Shown here one piece after another: positions 1 through 11,545 of a stretch of 64,000 bases of DNA. Source of the DNA: Absidia repens (lineage: Eukaryota > Mucoromycota > Mucoromycetes > Mucorales > Cunninghamellaceae); contig MCGE01000013.1 of NCBI GenBank assembly GCA_002105175.1, forward strand, positions 1,109,599-1,173,598, in the 5' to 3' direction. Each line of letters opens with the position of its first letter. Within the stretch, counting starts at the first letter, position 1. The notes below the pieces were generated by a model, which was not told the origin of the DNA, made no database searches, and saw nothing but the letters and a program-made list of their open reading frames with translations. The position numbers and the translations under genes were made by a program.

Positions 1-318
1 CACACATAAAAAAAGGATATCATCCAAATTCGCGAGTTGATCCGTTGGGATATCGGTAATATTATCAGATAATACTGGCGCAACATCTTGTCCTTTATCG
101 AGTAGTTCCTTCTCGTTTTCTGTTGAAGACCGTAAAGTACCATAGCATTCAGGAATCCAGTCCATAAATTCTTCGTGTTGTTGGCTGGCTTCATAGAACT
201 CGCGCTCCTGTTGGCTAGAAGGTTTGAACACCATGAGATCGTTCGTGGTTAGGCAGAGAATATTGTCATGACCGGCTACTTGGCTTTCAAATTTTACCAA
301 CTTGTTGACGGATTCCAT
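1..318 (-). CDS. Inositol polyphosphate multikinase (Arg82/IPMK type), N-terminal part
   Basis: Kinase that phosphorylates inositol trisphosphate and tetrakisphosphate, acting mainly in the nucleus and cytoplasm. The frame begins MESVNKLVKFESQVAGHDN and continues with LMVFKPSSQQEREFYE and FMDWIPECYGTL. These match the start of the IPK family: the QVAGHD glycine-rich turn, the K-P(S/C) strand with its nucleotide-binding lysine, the EFYE helix, and the IPxYYGTL strand. About 106 residues are visible. The catalytic PxxxDxKxG motif lies beyond the left edge, so IPMK, IP6K and Kcs1 cannot be strictly separated, but the short lead before QVAGHD favours IPMK. The ATG at 316-318 is the first in frame. 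A GTGTG at the extreme left edge could be an intron donor. Confidence 0.82.
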   Translation of the reverse strand, partial: MESVNKLVKFESQVAGHDNILCLTTNDLMVFKPSSQQEREFYEASQQHEEFMDWIPECYGTLRSSTENEKELLDKGQDVAPVLSDNITDIPTDQLANLDDILFLCV

Positions 319-446
319 GATTAAACAAGATGGAAAGAAAACAAAAATGCAGAGCTGAAAGTTGTTATTGTAAATAAATCCTTAACAAAGACAAAAAAAA
401 AATAAAAATTAAAAATTAAAAACCCGCCTGTGCTTTTTATTTTTGA

Positions 447-487
<41 letters not shown>

Positions 488-1790
488 ACACTCCTTTTTC
501 TCTTTCATCATTGTAACCTCATTGAGGTTATGTTGGACTTAGATTAGGGTCAGGACTAGTTTAGAAGGGGCTTTTGACTCAGGGATTACAAGATGCATGG
601 GGAAACCCTTTCATTTTGAATTCAGAATTTGGGACCACCAATGGAACCTCCTTTAGCTTAGCTTAGTGTTAGTTTAGCCATAGTTTGTATCTATCTCTGA
701 ATAAAAAATGTCTCTTTTTTCTTGCTTCAATGAAAACTGTCCCAATAATCTCTTTTACGTTTTGCATTATAAATTCCTTTTGTTTACTACTGTCGCACGT
801 TTTGATAAGTGTGAACGCTGTTATACTTCAGGGACGTAATGTTCCTTCCGGTTTGCTTTTGCCTTGTATAGTATATTAGCTCCCAATTTACAATTGTCCC
901 TTTGGATTAGTATTGACTGTTCTTCCAAATCCACATTAGTCTCTGTCATCCTACCTCCGTAGATTCCTTGTGACAAATGAACCCCGCCATTTTAATGTTG
1001 CGATATTGCTTTAATAAAATATCCCTATTCATTACCTATCTTCTAACCTAGATGCAAAATATATTGCAACAAAATATATCACTACAATCTTCATGAAGGA
1101 ACTCGCTTCTTTTGAGTTGTTTGTCATCGGTATTTCAATTATGTTGACTCTTGACTTTCTTGGAGTGGAGGTCTTTACCAAAAACAGTGAGCCATTATGG
1201 TCTGTTTTGTCTCACTGAGTGATTGGCGCCGCTTGAAAAAAAAATCATGCTGTTCCTTTTCATCAACAAAATCAGCTTGACGAAATGAGCATGTTATTAC
1301 AATATACCAATCTCTTTATAAATTTCTATGCCATAATAGATAAAAAACAAGACGTATATTCCGTTACTATTCTGTGCGTGTGTGTGTGCATGTTGTCATT
1401 GGAATGTTGCTTATATATATATATATATGCTGTACTCTTTTTTTCTTCAAGAACCAATCTATGAATTGGTTCTCTCCAAGCTTGACGAAGACAATCCTAG
1501 CTCTGTGATTCTTTGATCTCATTATATATTTTTCACTAGATCTGGGCAATAAAACAAAGTTGCTCTTGTGTCATCATGTAATCGAATGACTCATGCACAC
1601 AACCCCTCTTCGATCACAGACATGTACGGTACAATAAATAACATCCCTTCGCAACAAGGCACAACATCAGATTCAACTACAATGATACCATATATTAAAA
1701 ACCATAACAACATAAAAGATCAAATGAATTTTTATTTTTTATAGTAAAAACTATATAAAAGAAGATAAATAATATGTCTAGATAAATCAA
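319..1790. other. Intergenic stretch with T tract and one hairpin repeat
   Basis: Contains a T tract at about 450-486, one copy of the dispersed hairpin element (500-706, listed separately) and AT-rich sequence with a short TA repeat near 1412-1428. The short open frames here have no family resemblance and no paralogue in the window. I see no gene. Confidence 0.6.
500..706 (+). repeat. Dispersed hairpin element, copy E1
   Basis: Follows a roughly 37-nt T tract. Contains a small CTCATTGAG inverted repeat, the GACTAGTTTAGAAGGGG box, and the CATGGGGAAACCC box at 596-608; arms GAAGGGG and CCCTTTC can pair across 564-611. It ends at AATAAA (700-705). This is the only copy inside the conserved gene block. 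Confidence 0.75.
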
Positions 1791-3197
1791 CTATGTAAAG
1801 ATATCCCAGTCCACAGGCATGTCAAATACCGGTTCCTCCAACTTCGCCCAATTGTCAGCACGTAACTTGGAGAATTCGACCATTTCCTTGACATAGCTTC
1901 GGTATAGAGTGGAAACAAATGCTTGTTGTTTGTGAAGGTATGTCATTTCCGCCCATATACAGTATTGAATGAAAGTTTGTCGCCATTTTTGATCCTTTAA
2001 TTCTTGTTCGTCCTTTTTTTTTTTCAAAAAATAAAAATAAAAATAAATAAATCAAAAATCAAAAATCAAAAAAATTCCAACACCCATCATCCTTTTCCGC
2101 ATTCTCATCTTACCGATCGTAATGAGTCCATCAATCGGTCCACCTCAGATTCCATACCAGGAACACCCTTATGTTGCGTTATTTTGGATTTGGCTGTGCT
2201 GATCCGCTTTTTCAGGACATCCGAATTGTCCGCTGCTAGTCTGTCCTTTCGATCCACTAATTCCCTAAAAGACACCAGCAAATCCCGCACTTGTTTTAGA
2301 TTTTCAAGCACCCCATCAGCAGAGATTGACACCTATGACATAATTTGATCAATACATTTTCTCCCCATTCCAAAGTCCTATCACTCATCATCACTATAAT
2401 GGCACATCTCCATCCTCTTTTTTTTTTTTTTTTTTTTTTGTGTGTCGATTTACCTGATTGTCCAGAATGCTACTTTCTTTCTGCATATGCTTAGCCACTT
2501 TTTCATATCCGTGTACTATCAGTTGACAACTCCGGCATTCAGAAGCATGATATCGTTGTTCAGATTCCGCAAGAGAGCTACAAAATAAATATACATATAT
2601 AAAAGAGAGAATGAGTGGTGAGGTCAATATAATGGATTGTAGAATTAATATGACTTACTTGAGTGCAATGCTATAGCGAACATAATCGGTAGCCTGCCCA
2701 TGCATACGCCTTATTGTCCGTTCCATGATGAAGCATAAATTTACATAATGATCGATAGAGGAGCCCACACTTGTTCTTGTTTTCTGGATCCGTTCACCCA
2801 AATCACCAGGTACGACGGATTTTAAGGTATCGATATCGTGTTGTTTCCGTTTATATTCATCCTCTACTGATGGAGGATATTGCTTCCTCCAAGTAGCCAA
2901 TTCCTATGAATGACAAAAGTATAAGCGGTTTTCATCATTTTTTTTTTTGAGATACATAAGTATGAAAGATTAAAAAAAAAAAAAAAGCTTACAGAAGGTT
3001 CCGTCAAGAATTTTGTCACCACAGGATCGTCACGTAATGTCGGATGCCGTACCACAGCGTTCATAAACCTCGACAGACCTTTCCTTCTCTTTTCCAAAAA
3101 AGCAGAATCGCCTACAGTATTAAGATAAAAAAAAAATACAAGAATAAGCCGAGTGCGCCTTCCCCCCCCTTTTTTTTTGTAATTCCACCGCACGTGT

Positions 3198-3228
<31 letters not shown>

Positions 3229-4648
3229 GACACACAAAGGAGAAAAAAACTTACGCCCACCGAGCTTTTTTGGAGGTAGATTGGGTAACATCCGGAACGG
3301 ATAACGACGAGCAAGGATTTCCATGAGCCACCAAAAATCACTGAATCGCCGTAACACAATGGAGGATCGTTTTTGACTTGTGACAATGTAGTTGACATGT
3401 TTGAAGATGAACCCTTCCCGTTCTGGCGCAATAGTGAGTCTGATTTCTTCGATACTTTTAAACCAATTTTTTGTATTCAGTTTTTGTATAGATTGATCCG
3501 GTTGAGGTTCTGTGGTTGTGGATATGGTTGAGCTGGAAGGAGATAGTGGTGAGGAATGTTGGTATCCATTTAACTTTGGTGATATTGCTGATCGTGCATG
3601 ATCACCAGTTGTAAGGGGTGATGGCACTGAAGGAGAGTCATTGAGTGGATTTGACACTTTGCCATTGGTGACTGGTGTTGACAAAACTGGAGTGCCAAGG
3701 GCTGAAATGTAGAGATAGAATAAAACGAGGTAGGTGAGCACCAAATCAATAAAATTAAATTAAATGCAATTGATCCTATATTGGTTATTATTTTTACCTT
3801 CACGTTGTTGGTACAAACTATTCAAAGAGAGATCTTTTGGAAAAAAAAACATGAAAAAACAGCGTTAGTGTCACATTGTTGCCCACATGTAAACAAGTTT
3901 TGTTTTTGTCTTACCAATGTGGTTCTGCGCACAGTAAATTAACGCCAAGGCTGTGGTAAATTCTGGTCGAGTGACATACGAAGTGCCAGTGGGGACTACC
4001 AGTTGTATAATCTATTCCAAAATTAAAAAGTTATTAGTGGTAAATTCTAGTAAATAAAAGAAAAGCAAGTGACAAGAGATGGCAACAAGTAACACACCTA
4101 ATTGCTCGTTATTACCTTTTCAATATCTCGAGCCGATAGATGAGCCCGCTCCAATACCTTGTGAAGTGACATTAAAGAAACCCGCCCCGACCGTTGTGCT
4201 TCAGTGAATAAAGAGTTGTAGCTTTCAGGTAACGAAATACCAGCTGATAATAATATGACGTTAGTTAGTTGCCGAAACGTAAACTGACTAGCAAATTCTC
4301 TGTCTCAACCCATGACTTTTATTACAATAATTACTTACATAATACCATAGCAGCATTAGTTGGCGGGACTGTAGAAGAATGAAGAGGATTGGGATATCCC
4401 ATATGACCATTCGTGTGACCAGTGGTTGTCGTAGAGGATAGGCTTTGAATATTTGGAGCTGTGAAGGACCGACCAAGATCAGAGGGAGGTGAGCTAAAAG
4501 TACCAGAGTTTCCCCAAGGGTCGTTCACATCCTCATAATGAGAGGAAGAGAAAAGAGAAGGTTGCATAGATCGTCCATCCATAAACGAGGTTTGAAGAGT
4601 AGAGCTAAAGATGGAACTAGACAAAGGATCATCCTCTTCATGCAGCAT
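1791..4648 (-). CDS. MVP1: Sorting nexin Mvp1 (SNX8-like; PX plus BAR-type), 10 exons
   Basis: Endosomal phosphoinositide-binding sorting nexin involved in retrograde transport of vacuolar cargo receptors. Predicted exons (minus strand): 4339-4648, 4116-4243, 3915-4011, 3798-3833, 3255-3701, 2993-3111, 2659-2903, 2454-2577, 2114-2332, 1791-2012. They join in frame to 648 residues. The N-terminus is a Ser/Thr-rich tail followed by an EH-like helical region (ESYNSLFTEAQRSG, LSARDIEKII). The PX domain, from about residue 265, has EGFIFKHVNYIV, RRFSDFWWL and YPFRMLPNLPPKKLGGRD, including the arginine and the proline-rich loop that bind PI3P. The helical BAR-like C-terminus covers LSRFMNAVVRHP to the final MPVDWDIFT. 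Introns are 81-143 nt, several with long T runs. The start is the first Met of an open N-terminal exon. Mvp1 versus animal SNX8 is a naming choice; the family is clear. Confidence 0.92.
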
Positions 4649-4743
4649 GATAATAGTTTACAATTTGTATAAAAGGAGGGATAAAAGATATAAACGACCG
4701 TCAGTAAGGAGAGGTGTGAATACAAAATGGAGATAATAGAGAC

Positions 4744-4781
<38 letters not shown>

Positions 4782-4851
4782 TTGAAGACGGAGAGAGAAA
4801 GACAAGGCGCACAAATCGGAGATATAAACTAAACTACACACAATCAAAATT

Positions 4852-7523
4852 TTATTTTTGTTTTCGTTTGACACTTGACGTACAGATATGATCAATATTT
4901 TTGGCTAAACTATCACTAATCACTATATTTCTATCGTCTTTGGCTTCATCTAAATATTATATATATAGAAACAGTTTTTTTCTGATTAATACACTCGGTC
5001 GGTCATATATTGATTTATCTTACCATAAAAGTTCAGCACAGCTGTTTGTACATTCTTGATTAAACCCAGCATTTCTGTGATAGGCAACAAGATTTGAGTC
5101 ATGTGTTCAACAAATGCCAGAGTATACGGAGGTTGAGCCATTCGCAGAACCTTCTGCACAAAGTGGACTGTCAAACTGTCATCCATGTCGCGTTCAGTCT
5201 GTTTCATAAACACCAACACAGGAATGGTATAATGTACTTGTACCAAGTATAATAGTCGATCAATCCATGCTTTTTGAAGAGTCATCTATCATATATATAA
5301 AATAAATAAAGAAATCAGTATGAGATATAATAACAATAATAATGTCTTTCTTACAAGAATTTCAGGTGCAAAATTTTGATATGGATGCCGTAAACAATTC
5401 TTGATGACTTGAAACACAAATGGTCGCTGTAACGGATGTCGATAAGCAATTTCATCCAAAAGAAGATGCAGCACAGGTACTTCTGATGATCGGAAATACG
5501 TTTCGAAATAGGGTGTGTGGATCGACGTGTGCTCAATCCACAGTAACAATGCCATTGATCCAATAGGTATACTATCATAAAAATCCAAGAATGATTAAAT
5601 TTTTATCGTTATCTATCAACCCCCTATTATTTCCTTACTTGATAGCCTTTACGATACTCTTCATAGCACCGGTCAAGTTTTCCCCTTTTGCTTTGTCGTT
5701 GAGAGCTATTTGCAGTTCCGTCAAAGTATCACATACTTGTTTGATTTCTTGTTTCTGTGCCGATAATAAATGTTCATCAGTATATATATTTTTTTATGAT
5801 TACAAATCGTTACATTACCTCCATAGCCTTAGTATCGTTCTTGGAAGTCGCATATGCAATAAGATAGATCAACTTTTCCTTCAATTCTGGTTTTAAAACA
5901 GTTCCAGAATTAGGTACAAATACCGTCTTGAGCATAGTGTCTACAATAGAGTAAAAATAAATAATTAGATTAATAACCAATAGTCGATATCAACTTCCCT
6001 ATCGTCACTTACTGATCAACCCGAAGTCACGGATATGGTTAACATGTGGTGGTTCATTTGAAGAGTAGAGTTTATATAACTAAATCAAAAGGGAGTTTAT
6101 CAATACGTTTTTGGCAAAAAATACAAAAAGGAATGGTTTAAATGCTTACCACCATAATATCACCAGGTGTCGCTTGTTGATTTGAACGAATCGCTTTCAA
6201 AGCACTAGATACCTGCAATGGCGCTGCAGAGAGATACGTTTTAAGAATATCCACAAATCCATGTCTAAATCGCAGAAAAAGAAAATCACTGTAAATAGAA
6301 TTCGCCTATATCCCGTTTCGGCACTAACAACCCCACTTACTGTCCACTTTGTATTGCTGCCTTTTCCAATTCCTTCGATAGCCTAATAAACGGCATGTTG
6401 TCCTCATTTTCGCACAATTTTTGTAACAGCATTTGTGCATACAAGTAGGTTTCTTCACGTTCACAGCATACACGCTATATATTTTAAATGATAAATACAA
6501 ACACCAAAGTCAATTCAAAATCAAAAATTTTCATATAAATAAAAACAGCAGTTGGTATTTACTTACCACAATATCAGGAAGTCGATCTTCAAATTCCAGA
6601 TCATCCAGAGGTACAATACTTGAGAAGGATTCAGTGAGAATACTGTTGTAAACTTGAATGTATGTTGATGCTGTTTTTAGTTTGGCAATTTCGTTGCTGT
6701 AATCTGAATTTGCAATCCGCTATCGCATGTAGTAAGAAAAGACAAAAGCTAAATATACCATAGAAGAATGTAGATTCACTGCACATATCCCTCTCTTTCT
6801 CTCTCTCTCTCTTCACCCTGTTTTTACTTACCAAGACGGCATAGTTTAAAAAGGCACATCGAGGATATTGCTCAATGAGTTCATATATCGTTTGCCGCCA
6901 ATGTTCGTCCCGAATAATAACATCAAGCCATTCTGGAGGTTGTTGTTGGTTCTATATAAATCCATACAAAAAAGGAAATCAAGTGTAAAAAATCAACAGC
7001 GTTAATAAAATCATCGTCTGTATCAATATCAATGAAGTTGCTTACCTCTGCGCTCATAAAATAGTCATCGCATCGTTGAGGATCAAAGCGTTCCTTGAGT
7101 TTCTGTTTGATCGCCTCCCGCATGACTTTTTGACTGTCCACACCAATAGAAGTTGCCGAGGAAGCGACCACATTGCACATGGAAGGGGCGCCAATGTAAG
7201 ATTCAGCCAAAAGAGTGACAGCATCCATGGGTGCGCCTCCTTCGGCAAGATATTTGGCCAAGGCGTCGCTGTAAATATTTTGTTCTAAAATAGCATCTAT
7301 ATATTGTTGATTCAAAGAAGGAATGGCGCAAGTCAGTTGATTGATCAAATGTTTTTGTGGGCAAACAAACCACAACAATGTTTACCTTTCTGTGAGAGAG
7401 TTTTCTTGTATTCTTCCAATTTTTGAATTCGTAGTTCCTAAAGAGTGAGCATTAGTGACAAACGAATCAAAAGTCAACACAATAATATTGCGTACAATAT
7501 GTATAAACAAAGTTGCTTACCAT
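4852..7523 (-). CDS. Negative elongation factor subunit C/D homologue (TH1 family), 13 exons
   Basis: In animals NELF-C/D is a core subunit of the nuclear complex that pauses RNA polymerase II near promoters. Predicted exons: 7521-7523, 7386-7437, 7046-7296, 6832-6951, 6567-6719, 6341-6474, 6150-6264, 6013-6079, 5819-5940, 5639-5754, 5355-5571, 5024-5285, 4852-4949. Every junction keeps frame, giving 569 residues, close to the roughly 580-590 of animal NELF-C/D. Family blocks in order: LAEGGAPMDAVTLLAESY, KERFDPQ, PEWLDVIIRDEHWRQTIYEL, YPRCAFLNYAV, a CCEREETYLYAQMLL block (animal counterpart CHGEHTYLFAQ), PVLHLLLDEIAYRHPLQRP, and MAQPPYTLAFVEHM near the C-terminus. The first coding exon is the ATG alone. 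If the last intron (4950-5023) is retained, translation ends at 4986 instead. No other NELF subunit is in the window. Confidence 0.85.
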
Positions 7524-8250
7524 GATTCGTCTTATTAAAAATAGAAATTGGAAGGAAAAATTTCCAAGACCAAAACTTTCATTTTTCATTACCACCGCCC
7601 GCGTATATTTTCAAATGCCGATGAAGCGTGACAGGCGTAGTAGTCAAGGGCAATTTCTTTCAGGAGCGAGAATAATTGAAAATTAGTACGAGGTTAGATG
7701 ATACATATATTTTTAGACGCTCAGAAAATAAAGCGAATGACAACGACAAATTCATCGTTCTTTCTACAAAAAAAAAAAAAAAAAAAAAATAAGGGGGGGT
7801 CAGGATACGTTACGAATGTCGCTCCCATTTATTCTTAACTGTAAATTTTCCACATGAAATTTCATGCAATTTGTTAACGACGTGTCTGTCATCTTATCGC
7901 GCCATTTTTCCAGTCATTGGTTTATTCATGTATGCCTTTTAAGATGAGTACCAGTATTTTAAATAGTAAATCCTGCCTCATTATTATTTTACCATCGTCT
8001 GAATTTTTTTTTTTTTTTTCAACGGTCCAAATTATTTCTTACTTGTCCTCAATTATTTTTTTCCCATCCCAATTTCATCAACTTATACGACCGTATTGTA
8101 TCCAGGCTTGCAGTCAGTTTACAGCCCAACCCACTTCTGAACGCTAAGATATCGTCCTTATCGGGATTTGAACTTCCTTCTTTTTTTTGGAGGGGGGTTG
8201 ACTTTGCTACAAATTTTCTGAGGAATTTCTCTTCCGTTTTATATCTCTAT
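7524..8250. promoter_or_regulatory. Divergent intergenic region between the NELF-C/D and Atp23 genes
   Basis: The 727 bp separate two start codons on opposite strands, so both promoters should lie here. It holds an A tract at 7767-7788 and T tracts near 8007-8020 and 8183. No clear TATA box can be assigned to either gene, which is usual for housekeeping promoters. No open frame of note. Confidence 0.5.
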
Positions 8251-8730
8251 ATGCGTTTATATGAACCACCGTTCCGCCCTACGTATGTGTTATTGACCTT
8301 ATATATACATATATATCATTGAAATTATGGAATGTGAAGTAACCCACCATTGCTTCCATCTTTGTTTTTTTTTTTAATAGATTGACTGAAGAACAATGCA
8401 CTGCTAAACTTGCTCTCATTTTGGATTCCTCGCCAAAGGTGACAACTTTGCTTCAAGCCATCCAAGCGCTCAACCGTGGTGCGTTGCGTCGAGGTATTAC
8501 ATGCAGACCATGTGCTGGAACGAATCAAGAGGTACGACTACATCTTTGCTTTTATCATTTCTCATCCTTCCATGCCCTCGCCCCCTCCTTTCCTTCACTT
8601 TTTTTTTTCGCCCTCACTCACTCTTTTTGTAATCTTAGGACAAAATGGGCTATTACGATGGAACGTATAAAAGGTATACTAGAATATTTAGGAAACGAAT
8701 GGTTTGCTCAGCTTTCTCCCTTCGTATTCA

Positions 8731-8762
<32 letters not shown>

Positions 8763-9092
8763 GGTAGAGTTGTACTGTGCTGTGACAATATCCGTTCAGC
8801 TGAACAGTTGGAACAAACTCTATTGCACGAACTCGTGCATGCATTTGATGCTTCTCGTAAAGGTACCTTCTCAAGTGTATGTCACCTGATTGCATGTGGA
8901 GAAGTCCGTGCCAGTGCGCTGGGCCAATGTTATGATACCAAACCCGAACATAAACGACGCCTCTGTATCTTACGGGATGCTATCCAATCTACAGAATTCC
9001 ATTGTGGCGTTCAAGCAGCCAAGATTGTGGAACAGGTGTATGAAAATTGCATGAACGATTCTTCCCCTCTCCCTTCTCCTCTCAACTCATGA
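8251..9092 (+). CDS. ATP23: Mitochondrial inner membrane metalloprotease Atp23, 4 exons
   Basis: Zinc metalloprotease of the intermembrane space that processes ATP synthase subunit 6 and assists F0 assembly in yeast. Predicted exons 8251-8282, 8381-8531, 8639-8673 and 8768-9092 join to 180 residues. The catalytic motif is LLHELVHAFD (HExxH) at about 8818-8847, followed by the family hallmark ACGEVRASALGQC. The cysteine-rich flanks fit the disulfide-rich M76 family: TCRPC in exon 2, VVLCCDNIR before the active site and ENCMND near the end. Start choice: ATG 8251 is the only nearby ATG whose first exon (MRLYEPPFRPT) splices in frame into LTEEQC; the ATG at 8261 gives an immediate stop. It is shorter than yeast Atp23 (227 residues), mainly at the N-terminus, so an upstream exon remains possible. 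Confidence 0.87.
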
Positions 9093-9658
9093 TTAAATTA
9101 GCACACCCACCCCCCTTTGTATCCCCGTCTAATCTCCCTATCTTTATCTATATATTTATATTTTATTACCCACTCCGCATCCATTTCTCACTAGTTTATG
9201 ATACGCCGTATTTTTTTTTTTTTTTTTTTTACTTGAATATCTTGTTGTACAATTATCGACTATCTTTTAATAATAATAAAAAAAAAAGGTATATGATATA
9301 ACATCATACATAACTGTCAGCAATGCTCTAAAAAAGTCCGGCTTCGGCATTTGAAATAAAAAAAAGTTCACCCAATTTATGATTTGGTACGTTACAAAGT
9401 GTCTGCACCATATTTTTTTATATCATAAGCACATCCTTATAAAATGAAGTTTCATTCATATCAAATAAAGATGATCAACCTTTTTATTTTAATTTCTGAT
9501 TTTATTTCAAAAAAAATATATTTCAATTAGGCCACTTTACTTTGTACCAAAAAACCCAATAATATACATCGTGTCTTACCATTAATTCAATTTATACATT
9601 TGGCTATCTTGTGAAGCGACTATCTATATTATTATAACAAGAACAAGTGTTCACAAAC

Positions 9659-9689
<31 letters not shown>

Positions 9690-9723
9690 GCATTACCACA
9701 ACTAAAACTAGCATTCAGGTCAT
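9093..9723. other. Intergenic, AT-rich
   Basis: 3' flank of Atp23. Contains T/A tracts (9211-9230, 9657-9687) and an AATAAT/AATAAA-rich stretch at 9270-9290 that could supply the Atp23 polyadenylation signal. No supported gene. Confidence 0.5.
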
Positions 9724-9921
9724 TCACTTTCCGCCAATTAAAAATTGTCCCATTTCAATCGTTCGCCCATAGGCACCTACCATAGAAATATATTCATCTA
9801 CTTCAATAAACCCAACGTATTTCCAATAAGATTTATACACGATTAGAAGATATCAGGACTCACCAGGTTTCAAATCATCCACTTGATGACAATTCAGCGA
9901 AACCGAAAAGTAACTATCCAT
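9724..9921 (-). CDS. Small two-exon ORF, possibly the 3' end of an OB-fold protein gene
   Basis: Reading from ATG 9921, a GTGAGT donor and a TTGAAG acceptor join two exons in frame: MDSYFSVSLNCHQVDDLKP, then VDEYISMVGAYGRTIEMGQF, ending LIGGK. The strand pattern (V-x-L, then xEYIxMxGxxxRTIEM) is reminiscent of the last strands of small single-OB proteins such as Rpa14 or Ten1, but the resemblance is weak. The ATG follows a TTTCTAG that could itself be an acceptor, so the real gene may start upstream. A candidate first exon begins at ATG 10302 (MSHIQLIGECSKVYAYKIT), about 320 nt away, with no convincing donor. Treat it as a partial or uncertain gene. Confidence 0.35.
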
Positions 9922-9946
9922 TCTAGAAACTTCGGGGTTTCTAGAG
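9922..9946. repeat. Short perfect inverted repeat
   Basis: TTCTAGAAAC is followed by TTCGGG and GTTTCTAGA: two 9-nt arms around a short loop. It lies directly upstream of the doubtful ORF at 9724-9921 and could be a coincidence of a TTTCTAG acceptor or a small regulatory palindrome. Confidence 0.5.
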
Positions 9947-10599
9947 GTCTTCGACTTTTTGCACGCCGCCGCAGTCGTCCCCCCCCCGCTGCTTTTCGCA
10001 AAGACGCGGCGTAGCCGCGCCTCTCCAGGCGCTTTTTTAGCAGGGTGATCGAATTTTTAGCGTCGTGGCGGGCACGTTCGGGGTGAGTAAGGGGGGGGGA
10101 TATTGGAAGAAACAGAGATATGGTGAGGAGGCGAATGTGGGAAGAGGGGGGCGGTTCCAAGTGAATTTTGATGTCCAAGTAAAATGTGTAATTTGAATGG
10201 TGAGCTATAGCGTAGAGGCGGTTATTATGGCTGTCGACTTTTAGCTGTGATCTTATAGGCGTAAACTTTAGAGCATTCTCCAATTAATTGTATATGAGAC
10301 ATCGATGGTTGGTTTGGTTGAAAAAAATGATTGTATAATATTTCTATAGATGCATAGAAAATTTGAAGTTGAACGGTTTAGTAGTTCGTTTTATATAAAG
10401 CGAAGAAGAAAATATTGCACGTTAGCTCGATTTTGCTGGTTGTAAAATTCCCACCAGCTATCTGAGGAGCTCCAGATGGGGTGAGAGGGGGGGTTGAATT
10501 CAACCGCCGCCGCCAGTCTGCATTGATTTTTTTGGAAGTCGAGTACACACCGCAAAATGAAGAAAAAGGGGGGGAATGAACCACTTGCTCTTCACTGTT

Positions 10600-10765
10600 T
10601 TGGGCTCGTTGTGGACCTGGTGGCCTTGGATTTCTGTTAGGACTAGTTTCGAAGGGTTTTAGAAAAGCGATTGCAAGTTGCATGGGGAAACCCTTTCATT
10701 TTAATTCTAGGATCTTGGGGAATGTCTTGGTCAGCTTAGTATGTCTCATTTCTTCAATAAAACAT
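10600..10765 (+). repeat. Dispersed hairpin element, copy E2
   Basis: GGCTCGTTGTGGACCTGGTGGCC lead, then GACTAGTTTCGAAGGG and CATGGGGAAACCC (10681-10693), followed by several TTCAATAAAAC boxes. It shares its lead with E3 (11380) but with no other copy, so E2 and E3 form a subfamily. Confidence 0.7.
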
Positions 10766-11379
10766 ATGTTTGCTTCAATAAAACTTGTCTTTGCTTCAAT
10801 AAAACTTGTCTTTGCTTTAATGATGTGTGTTTAAACGTCATTAGAAGTTTGCAGATCCCTATGTTTGTTTCAATGATGTGTGTTTAAAAGGTCATTAGTA
10901 GTTTGCAGATCCCCTTTGGACACCCGTTTTTCTTGTAGACTAGCTCTTAAATTTTCTATCCTTTAGTATAATCTTGACTATGATGATTCAATAAACCTTT
11001 TTTATTTTGCAATGAATAATGGGTGACAAAGTATTCTACTGTGATAGACTAATCTACATACTAATGTACACGCTATTATACTGTGGTAGTCTGTTCTATA
11101 TACTATTTTGTGTGGTAGTGTATCCCTATAGTGTGGTGATCTATTTTACAAACCAATTTAGTACGATAAGTGCTTCTACATGCTATAATGTTGTAAGCAA
11201 TACTGAAGCATAGGGGCTTGTTATTATGGTTGTAGGCTTTCCCGACTTCGTTTTTCTTTGTTGACGGGATTGAAAATCAAAGCCCGCCCCGCCTGAATTA
11301 TTTTTCAAGCAGCATCTCCCATTTTCGCACTCTCTTTCCGTTTTTTTTTAACGAAAAATTATTTTTTCGTCACGGTTTT

Positions 11380-11545
11380 TGGCTCGTTGTGGACCTGGTA
11401 GCCTTGGCTTTCTGTTAGGACTAGTTTAGAAGGGTTTCAGAAAAGGGATTACAAGATGCATGGGGAAACCCTTTCATTTTGATTCTAGGATTTTGGGGGT
11501 TGTCGTGATTAGCTTAGTATGTCGCTTTTCTTCAATAAAACATGT
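11380..11545 (+). repeat. Dispersed hairpin element, copy E3
   Basis: Close relative of E2. Stem arms GAAGGGTTTC (11429-11438) and GGAAACCCTTTC (11463-11474) are nearly fully complementary, the best stem among the copies of this shape. AATAAA at 11535-11540. Confidence 0.7.

Noticed and set aside
8105..8185. TCGGGATTTGAACTTCC at 8161, complement of a tRNA T-loop, suggesting a minus-strand tRNA
   Set aside because: The T stem does not pair, and no matching acceptor arm, D arm or anticodon arm is found within 80 nt.
9894..10283. 129-residue minus-strand ORF with arginine-rich end
   Set aside because: Low-complexity composition from G/C runs, no paralogue or motif, and it overlaps the better-supported small spliced frame.
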